Part shown: positions 56,075 to 64,000 of the stretch, one piece after another | Layout: each line of letters begins with the position of its first letter | Position numbering within the stretch: position 1 is the first letter of the stretch | Origin: Ditylenchus dipsaci | Lineage: Eukaryota > Nematoda > Chromadorea > Rhabditida > Anguinidae | DNA length: 64,000 nt | Direction: 5' to 3' | Assembly (NCBI GenBank): GCA_004194705.1 | Contig: SADC01000267.1 | Location: 1 to 64,000 of the forward strand | Translations under genes and position numbers: made by a program | Notes under the pieces: model-generated | The model's database searches: none | The model's input: the letters and a program-made list of their open reading frames with translations, nothing else | What the model was told of the DNA's origin: nothing

Positions 56075-57047
56075 TAGGGTTGCTGCATGGACATATGTCC
56101 GGACATTTATGGACATATGTCCTGCAAAATGTCCGCCTTTATTAAAATCGGACATATATAAATGAGATTGTTACACAATTTTTTTTACAGTTGTTTTGCT
56201 ACTTTTTCTGATTTTTATTTTCAGATTGAAAATGACAAAAGAAAAATATAATTTATTGAAACTTTCACTAGTATTGTAAATTTAGACCACCTAGACGTTA
56301 CCCAAATCAATGGATATTACTCAAACCAACTGTAAGTTACCCGAATCATTTGATGGGTCCCAAACCACTAGAAGCTACCCAATACCTCATAGATCGTACC
56401 CAAACACGTGGATGCTCGAACTACTTAATAGTTCCAGAACCAGGACCGGTATCAATAACCACCGCATTAAATGCGAGGATAGGGATAAAATCCGCGGATT
56501 TTACGTCCTCATGTATCTTCTCTATTTTGTTCCTTTTTTCAGCCTAGGTTTTCAAAAGACTATGAATTAAGATTTTCAGAACCAGCTCCGGTAGCAATAA
56601 ATTGTAAATTTAGACCACCTAGACGGTATCCAAAGCAAAACCTAAGCCAACGCGACTGGAACAAGCGGTGGAAGAAATAGAATTGGAAACTGAGTAAAAA
56701 GATTCAATTATAAATGAATTTGATGTACCGTATTCTCTCTAATAGACGGGTCCTCTCTATTTGAAGGTCCTCTCTATTAGACGGGTCCCCTACGAGACCA
56801 AAACTAGGGGGGGTAAACCATGTTTTATTGCATTTTAATATAAAGTCAAAAATGTTTTTGGATGTTGAAAAATAGACGGGTCGACCCCTCTATTAGAGAG
56901 AATACGGTATCTATGAACGATTATGGTATCGTTAATGAAATTTTTTAAATAAGTTTGGTTGTATAAGTGTCCGAAATTTTGGACGTATGTCCATAAATGT
57001 CCGGACATATGTCCAAAATATAAATGTCCGGACATTTCAGCAACCCT
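56075..57047. mobile_element. TIR element, TAGGGTTGCTG ends (hAT-like)
   Basis: TAGGGTTGCTGCATGGACAT at left and TTTCAGCAACCCTA at right, with arrays of GGACATATGTCCGGACATTT in both arms. The flanks GTTCAAAT and AGTCAAAC match only partly, so the target duplication is uncertain. The MITE at 56727-56909 is nested inside. No transposase is visible. The right end lies about 20 bp before the MULE at 57068. Confidence 0.65.
56727..56909. mobile_element. TA-flanked MITE, ACCGTATTCTCTCTA type (second copy)
   Basis: ACCGTATTCTCTCTAATAGA at left and TATTAGAGAGAATACGGT at right, both next to TA. The private word CTCTCTATTAGACGGGTCC recurs. Same family as 4988-5238. Confidence 0.8.
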
Positions 57048-57067
57048 AGTCAAACCCAAATTCTCTC

Positions 57068-59354
57068 GGGGCGTAATCGTTTCGCCAATGCGATCTCTTC
57101 GCCAATAGCATCTTTTCGCCAATGAGATCACTTCGCAATGCATCTTTTCGCCAATGGCATCTTTTCGCCAATAGACTCTTTTTGCGTATACTCTTGATTT
57201 CTTTGGCAAATAAGCGGTGAGAAGTGTAAATGGGATTAAATACTTTAATTGGGGTACACATCCAATAGCGAATAGATGATCTCTCAGGTTCGACTCCCAG
57301 TGGGTGCATAACCTATTCTTTTACTCTATATTTTTAGTAAGTTCACTAACTACCAAGGTCAAAAACTATCCAGGAATTGATTACAATCATTTCCAGCACG
57401 CTTTACTGTCACAAACGCCCTAATTTTGGGATTTCGTGCAAACGACCATCCAAATGAAAGGAAACCATTCAAAATGATGGTTACATAGTTTTATATTGCC
57501 TCAATCTCTACCAATTTTATTATTTGTCGACGCGTTTAGTGACTTTCTAGCGTAAGAATTTTACGAGGAACCAGAAAGAATTTTTCCACGCCACTATCAC
57601 TTCAGAAAAGTGGGTAGTAAGCAAGTTTTTACCAAGGAAGAAAAGAGTATTTTGAGGGGTAGGATTTCGGTATTATTGAGAACTGACGTTTTTTGCGATT
57701 TTCGATTTACATTATTTCATACACCGCATGCTGAAAATGACGGCAAGAAGCAGAGCTACATTTTGAGTATAAGCTTATAAATAGCCATGTAAATTAAAAT
57801 TGCAAAAACGGCAGTTCCAAAATAATACCGAAAAGTTCCAGGAAAGTCCTGGGTAGAATGGCATGGATTTGGACATCGTACAATGTTCTTAAATTTCAGC
57901 TCTGACTAATATATCTTTTTTCTCTGTTTGATATCTCAGATCAAAGCCTAGAATCTTGGCTATATTTTGGTATATGAAACGTGTGAATTGCCGAAAAAAG
58001 CCAAAAAATATCAACCAAGATAGTCAAAGAAAAACTCTCAAAAATCATCAATTTTCGGCAATTTAGCCTATGTTAGCCTAGATGAAAGCTTCAGTAGATG
58101 TAAAAGCCTGCGCTGATAATCTTATGGATAGAAATGAGTGTTCAGAACATTTTGACACCAAATTTGTCAATTAAAGAAGATAAAAAAAGGGACAGGATCC
58201 GTCAAGTAACCCTCCTCCCCAAAGAGTATTTTTCTCTAAGCTGACTTTGTTCACTTTTCACCCATTTTCCAGCTTTTGTGCACACGAAACCAAGTGTATT
58301 TGGCCGCTTCGCGGCGAAAGACTGACACACTCTTCATTGCATGGGATTGGGGTAAAAAAAATAAAGGGATACGAAAAAGTATGCTCAGAGAAAAATACTC
58401 TTTGTAGGGGGGTTACTTGGGATCTTCACGAAAAAAAGGTATCCACCAGCGTTTTGCTGAGGACACTTTTTGGCCTGTGAGTGAGAGTGAGAATTCAAAA
58501 AATTGTCCTCACAGAGTAAGAATTTTTTTTGTCCTCACAACTTGTGAGTGGAGTGAGAATATAAAAACAGTTTTTATTCTCAGTGAGAATCTGACTGACA
58601 GTGAGATTCTCACTAAAAGTGAGAATCTCACTGAGAATTAGCGTATTCCTCTAATAAGAGCCATGGGCGCTTATATTTCAAACCCCAAAAATCTGAAAAT
58701 TTTGGGGTCGATCTCGAAAATTTTGAGTGCTCAATCAAAATCTAAACGCGGAATCAGTAAAGCTCGTAAGAGTTAAGAAAACGCAAAAAACAGATAAGCA
58801 AATATTTGCTGAGAGTGAGCGAGAACAAAATTTGTCCTCCCAGGCTTTGAGTGAGAATAACGTTTTTGTTGAGAGTGAGAGTGAAAATTGAAAAAAAAAC
58901 CTTGTGAGTGAGAGTGAGTGAGATTCTCACTAAGAATTCTCAGTGAGATTCTCACTCGGAGTGAGCTCAGTAAAACACTGGTATGCACCCACTGGGAGTC
59001 GAACCTGAGAGATCATCTATTCGCTATTGGATGTGTACCCAATTAAAGAATTTAATCACATTTACACTTCTCACCGCTTATTTGCCAAAGAAATCAAGAG
59101 TATACACTAGGGTTGGTTGATTGGTAATTACGGGTAATTACCCGTAAAATACTTTTCTGGCCTTATTTCTCGCAATTACTTGGTAATTACCCGAAATCAC
59201 CCGGGTAATTACCCGGATAAATACTTTTTCCGGAGAATTACCAACCCTGTATACACGAAAAAAAAGTCATTGGCGAAAAGATGTCATTGGCGAAAAGATG
59301 CATTGGCGAAATGACCTTATTGGCGGAAATTTCATTGGCGAAACGATTACGCCC
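57068..59354. mobile_element. MULE, TTCGCCAATG family, no transposase; TSD ATTCTCTC
   Basis: The tips are GGGGCGTAATCGTTTCGCC and GGCGAAACGATTACGCCC, as in the element at 10918-14515. ATTCTCTC is duplicated exactly at 57060-57067 and 59355-59362. The TIRs contain opposed tRNA-like modules (57241-57306 plus, 58978-59042 minus, with GGTTCGACTCCCAGTGGG) and then AGTGAGATTCTCACT arrays (58490-58640, 58800-58970). The centre includes a hairpin at 57667-57835. No transposase was seen, so it probably depends on enzyme from related copies. Confidence 0.85.
59108..59248. mobile_element. Small hAT-like MITE; 8-bp TSD GTATACAC
   Basis: Ends TAGGGTTGGT and ACCAACCCT enclose 141 bp rich in GGTAATTACCCG words in both orientations. 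GTATACAC is duplicated exactly at 59100-59107 and 59249-59256, the length typical of hAT elements. It is inserted in the right TIR of the MULE 57068-59354. A similar GGTAATTAC word pair occurs near 52345. Confidence 0.82.
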
Positions 59355-59364
59355 ATTCTCTCTA

Positions 59365-61548
59365 TATGGCCATCTCCATACTCTTTGACACATCGCCTGT
59401 CTAAAATCATCATTCTCTCCGCTCATTTTATAAACAAAAGCTGAGATTCAGCGCTACACAATGGACATTCGGCCCTGATCATCTAACCCACTTAGCTCCG
59501 AGATTTTCACTATCGAATGAAAAAAAAATCACGATTTCCTATCTAAAACCAAAAATTGAAACCAAAAAAAGTCTCAAACCGAAATCCAAAAACTCATTCG
59601 ACTCCTCAGATTTCAAGCTTCAATTTAAAAAAAATTTGATCGAAAAAGCAAACAAAAACACTCTGAGAATGGAATACATCAATTGTCCACAGAAAACAGA
59701 ACAGCTCTAATGCTACATAAGAGATAAAAGCCCCGGACTTCTATTTTAAACCTCTCTCTAGGGGGCTTCAATTAGAGAGAGGTGATAGTTTAAAGGGCAT
59801 ACCACGCTAATAAGAGGTGCCGCCGGGAATTTAAAATTTTTTCCTAATAATTGAACTTGTGTACGGATTTTTCAACTTGGTTTCTAACAAACAAGGTCTA
59901 GAATTTAATTTCAGGTGTGGTTTTGTTAGAAACCAAGTTGAAAAATCCGTACACAAGTTCAATGATTTGGTAAAAAATTCGAATTCCCGGGCACCACCTT
60001 ATATAAGCGTGGGCATGCTCCTTTACACCCAATTTTTTAAAATTTTATTTAGAAATTTAGTATAAAAATAATCGTTAGGCTCTTGGCAATCCAGCAAGAC
60101 CATCAGAGCAGGATTGAACGAGCGTTAAGCGAATCCATCCACACACGAATTCAATCCACACCAAATTCATCCACAAAAAATTTGTCCCGACACGAAATGT
60201 TTATATATTTTTTTTCTTGAAAAGTTTACTGATTAATTCGAACATTTTTCTACGAACTGACTGCAGTTTTGCTGGATCTTCCATGTACTATCAAAACCAA
60301 GTGGTCGTCCACTTGGATCAAAAAATTTCTACGTTTTTGGGTTATTTTAATTAGAAGTTTTGAGGTAGTCAGAATAGGGGGGTAGCTTTAATAGAGGCCT
60401 TTTGTCCTAGAAAATTTACATTAAATAAATCAGTAGCGAATAGAAGTGGCCAAAAAGTTTTATTTCTTCTACTTTTTTTCTATTTACAACAAACTTATAG
60501 ACAGCTTTCTTTATACGGTCTTTTTGCCCCAACTGATTGCCTTTAGCTCTAAGCAGCTGCCTCGGGCAACCAGACAATTTCTAATATTTTTAGAATTTGT
60601 CGCGCGACATTTTCTAATATTTTTCGGTAAATTCGGGACAAAACAACCGAATTTACCGAAAAATATTAGAAAATGTAGCGCGACAAATTCTAAAAATATT
60701 AGAAAATGTCTGGTTGCCGCTGCCTCGCTGGCCAACCGTCAGACGCTATAGCCAGAGATTCAGACAACCAAGCTTTACATAATATAGAGAAGAATTCTTT
60801 GATCTTCCCCTGCTGACCTTTGAAAGAGAATTTACTGGCAGGAGGGGATGAAGAAACCTAAACTAAATTCCTCGCGTCGTAGACGCAACATCACTGTTTA
60901 TTATCTATTTCTTTGAAGTGTCGCTGCTAGGCAGTTAAGGATTTCGATCTGGACGATTTAACAAGAGAGAGTGTAACAGAAAGAACGAAAAATTGTAACC
61001 ATATTTGATGACCAAATATTTTTGGAATGAGAGGGAGCTTCTATAGAGAGAAGAATTATATTTCTTAACCACCCTACAGATGGGAGCTTCTATTAGGAAG
61101 GCGTACTCTACTAGAAAAATGGCATACATTAGAAAAATTACGGTGCAGGATCATAATACCACAGAAAAAATATCCAAAGACAAAATACCCAAAGTAAAAA
61201 ATACTCAATGGTCAAAATACCCAATGGTCAAAAATACCCAATATACATATTGTGCAGATAATGTTCACTAAACGCTATTATCATAATATTATTATCATAA
61301 TATGCAACATCTTCTATTATCATATTAATAGGACATCAAAAGTCCACTAAAAACCACTCTTGGGTTTTTTTAGGTATTTTGTCTTTGGTATTTTGATCCT
61401 GCACCAAAATTACGGTGAATCTCAAATTAGCGGCACTAGATGATGACAGGCACAGAGACCGCAAACTAAAATTTTACTCCTGAACCGAACAACAAAAGGA
61501 TTCAACAAATAAAGGAAAACTCTGCATGCGTTTTTTACCCTAATACTT
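59365..61548. other. Intergenic with hairpins
   Basis: It holds three hairpins: 59850-59975 (GAACTTGTGTACGGATTTTT and mirror), 60563-60717 (CCAGACAATTTCTAATATTT and mirror, very regular) and 61135-61415 (GGTGCAGGATCATAATACC and mirror, with ACCCAATGGTCAAAATACC repeats inside). I see no coding exon or RNA gene. The 3' end of PHB1 borders the right side. Confidence 0.55.
60563..60717. repeat. Compact near-perfect hairpin
   Basis: The arm CAACCAGACAATTTCTAATA through GGTAAATTCGG is mirrored by CCGAATTTACC through TAGAAAATGTCTGGTTG, with a loop of about ten bases around 60637. The arms differ at only a few positions. Within each arm AATTTCTAATATTTTTAG repeats as a 36-bp near duplicate. Confidence 0.8.
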
Positions 61549-63357
61549 TTAGGGAAGAGCTAGCAGGGGAGTCACGTCTCCTTTCGGCAATACGTAACAT
61601 TCTTGTTCTTGGCCATCAATTCCGCGATTTCTTCGGCAGCCTCAATCTTTCGCAGCTCAATTAGACCATCACCAACTTCACTGAACGCCTTTGCAAGGAG
61701 CTTTGAAGCCTGAGCATCTCCTTCAGCAGTAGTGATGGCAGCCAGCTTCATCTGCTCGGCCTTCTCCACGAGATAACGAGCTTTTTCCGTCCTGTTGAGC
61801 CTAGAAATTATAGCACGCGTACATAATGAGATAGGGGGCAAGCAAATATGCAACATTTTCTTACCACTTGCTTCATTCCACAGCCTGGGTGAATTCATGA
61901 CCGAAGGACAGATGTGTCTGAAATATAACAAATTAAAAGAGCTCACACGGAGTATCAAACGATCATCTCCAGGGTTTTTTCATGTCATACTATCGCAAAT
62001 CATAACGCAAACAATTCGGCTGCAAAATAATTTAGCAGGCTGTAAGCTTTCAGCGCTTCTCGATTTAATCATCCATGAGATTATATTAATCACACACGGA
62101 ATTAAACTAATACTCACAATCGAAATGTCGTCCAAAAGGATTCCGAACTGCTTCGCACGTTCAGCCAACTCTAGAGAGACGCGATTGCTCACATCTTCAC
62201 GCTGCAAAATGAGAACGGCACTATGACACAGCGAATGAGCTTTACCTGAGTGATCATCTCATGAGCATCAAATTGAGCCACCACTGCTTTGAGAATTTCG
62301 TTTGTAATAGATGGCAAGACCCTCTCAGCGTAATCCTGACCAATGTTCAAATAAATGTTAGGCAACTTTGAAGGCTCAGGGCGATGCTAATAAAGAGTTA
62401 AACCCGTCAAAGTTTTATGCTTTTGAAACCATACCAGAATACGTAACGTGATGGAAACATTCTGAAGATCTGAAAATACACCCAAATTACACTAAGAGAG
62501 TAAGAACACTTCATTTCCCACCTTTACTGCCAGTGATAGTGGTGATAGTCCTTGGAGTTGAACGGATATCAAAGATAATTGGCCGCTGAATAGCCGGAAT
62601 CAAGAAATGAGTCCCTGAACAGATTTTTAAGTAAAAACTGAAAGAGTTGAAATAAACATACAGGGTGTTTCAAACTTTCAGACACTTTTAAATCGCCATA
62701 ACTTTTTTGTAGACCGAATTTTCGAGTTCTGTAAACGCAGATCGACTCAGAATCAAAAGAAATTTTTTGCCGGTATATAAAGTTAGAACACAATTTTGCT
62801 TGGTCCCCCCCCTGTGGTTTGGGCCTTGCCTATCCAAAGGATATTTAAGATACGAAAAATGTCTTTTTTTTGAACTCTCTTTCTTGAACTCATCCACATT
62901 CCAGGACCCGAAAGACAAGGGGACCAAGCGAAAATCGTGTTTTTGACTCGAAAATTTCGAGCCTTCGGCTCGGCTCGAAGTTCGAAAAAAATCGAACTTT
63001 CGGCTCGAAAGTTGGCCTTCGGCTCGACAACCCTAGTTGTAAGCAAAAGTGGCAGAAAATCTACGACCATCCTGTGGTTAGAAATATGTAAAGACTAAAA
63101 CAATTACCTTCACCAATAACTCCAGCCTTCACTCCAGAAAAGCGATCGAAAATAACTGCTCTCTGACCACCTTCCACTGAAAAAATAATTGTCCTAATGT
63201 ACGAAAAAACAGACTCCGACCATTATACAAAGCCGATTGAGTAATACACCCACAATAGCGAGGCCAATACCAATCTGACCGAGTCTAAAAAATACTTCTT
63301 TTCATATATGCGGGACAAAATAATTTCTCACCGTCCAAACAATTTTTCTGCAGCCAT
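61549..63357 (-). CDS. PHB: Prohibitin 1, mitochondrial inner-membrane scaffold
   Basis: Exons on the minus strand: 63332-63357 (MAAEKLFG), 63221-63284, 63108-63176, 62522-62614, 62435-62469, 62246-62386, 62118-62201, 61865-61917, 61549-61800. Prohibitin 1 and 2 form rings in the inner mitochondrial membrane. Conserved pieces: an N-terminal hydrophobic anchor ([12 protein letters not shown]), [104 protein letters not shown] and [28 protein letters not shown] with [13 protein letters not shown] marks PHB1 rather than PHB2. One-base losses lie near 63235, 61872 and 61589, with a larger slip near 61793. Restoring the last changes an abrupt ending (stop 61572-61574) into [15 protein letters not shown] with a stop at 61549, matching the family. 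An acceptor lies about 14 nt before the ATG. Confidence 0.97.
62640..63040. repeat. Mariner-like MITE and hairpin in PHB1 intron
   Basis: ACATACAGGGTGTTTCAAAC (62660) is a TACAGGGTG-type end as used by mariner-like MITEs. From 62925, TCGAGCCTTCGGCTCG and CTTTCGGCTCGAAAG form nested short palindromes. The other end was not fixed; CCCTAGTTGTAAG near 63030 may belong to a second element. Confidence 0.5.
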
Positions 63358-63373
63358 GTTTTTTAAAGCACCT

Positions 63374-64000
63374 AAAAACAAAAAATATAATCGACTCTGT
63401 CCGCCATTCATGTTTCGCCAAACTTCTCATCTCAGATGTTTTTACACAATCTTGTGGCTGAGATTTTTTTCTGTCGATTGAGGGGTCAAAGACCATAATT
63501 AAAAATAATGCGTGATGTTGTAAGCAAATGTGCAACGTTCATGTTGTAACCAAAGGTGCTGAGACCAGTGTTGCAAATCTTAGAATCGCGGCATGCATGG
63601 GCACCAGCTCACGACACGACCCCGAAAATTTCGGCATCGCCTCACGGCACCGACCCTGAATTTCAGGCACCGCACCAGCTCACGACACCGACTCTGAAAA
63701 TTCCGGCACCGGTGCCACTCACAACACTGCCTGAGATCTTCCCGATATTCAGCTCTCATAGTTTGGATTTCGAAATTGTGGGGTATTGACACGAAAGCAT
63801 AAAAATTGCTGTATCCCCTCATGCAGTTATCCTTTTTCCATTCTGTAAATAGCATCTTGTAGAGGAGGAACAGAAATATTTTTGAGTGGTTTGTTGGTTC
63901 ACTCTTCTACAACTTCGGACAGACACATAGGCAAAAGAAGAAAAACCCAGATGCTAAAATTTCCTTTATTCACCAGGCTTAAATTTTATAAAATTATGTA
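63374..64000. other. Upstream of PHB1; GGCACCG tandem repeat
   Basis: From 63590 to 63725 there are three to four degenerate copies of a unit close to ACGGCACCGACCCTGAAATTTC and GGCACCAGCTC, the array also seen at 29955-30095. The rest has no recognised gene. The PHB1 promoter should lie in this stretch or further right. Confidence 0.5.

Noticed and set aside
23178..63357. Interpretation of the broken genes as pseudogenes
   Set aside because: Splice sites, phases and conserved motifs are intact in six separate essential genes, and only single-base losses disturb them. Assembly error explains this better than six independent decays.

Overview
This window is AT-rich animal (metazoan) nuclear DNA. 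It holds six split protein-coding genes whose products align along their length with animal orthologues. They have GT-AG introns, standard stop codons, and a dense load of DNA transposons and foldback repeats in introns and intergenic DNA. I cannot name the phylum. Five of the six genes have a strong 3' splice acceptor only 6 to 32 nt before the ATG, which suggests 5'-UTR introns or spliced-leader trans-splicing.

Layout. 2.5-3.9 kb (+): ZNF207/BuGZ spindle protein. 5.8-8.2 kb: a Mutator-like element (MULE) with an 8-bp target duplication, encoding a transposase C-terminal half fused to a Ulp1-type (C48) cysteine protease. 9.0-16.6 kb (-): DNAJC25, a membrane J-protein; its big intron holds a second MULE (10.9-14.5 kb) with an apparent MADF-like domain joined to a MULE catalytic region. 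16.8-19.2 kb: two large palindromes. 20.7-21.6 kb (+): ribosomal protein S3. 23.2-31.8 kb (+): GMPPB, mannose-1-phosphate guanylyltransferase beta, with an 18-nt microexon and a third MULE in an intron. 34.0-52.3 kb (+): VPS8, the CORVET tethering subunit, with tiny (31-57 nt) and very large repeat-filled introns; its C-terminal RING part was not found. 52.3-61.5 kb: repeats only, including a 0.9-kb palindrome and a MULE derivative. 61.5-63.4 kb (-): prohibitin 1.

The host genes are unrelated housekeeping genes; no operon-like cooperation is evident. The common theme is the mobile DNA: at least seven MULE-type elements, each family with its own repeated TIR word; a group of pogo-like MITEs sharing the end CAGTCAAACCTC; and a family of long hairpin elements carrying inverted splice-donor-like modules around a GC-rich stem that often has a UUCG loop.

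Most genes read through only if single missing bases are restored. These are nearly all one-base losses, and homology resumes in the new frame, so I read the sequence as an unpolished long-read assembly, not as a set of pseudogenes. Exon limits were worked out by eye from splice signals, phase and remembered family conservation; no search or alignment was run.
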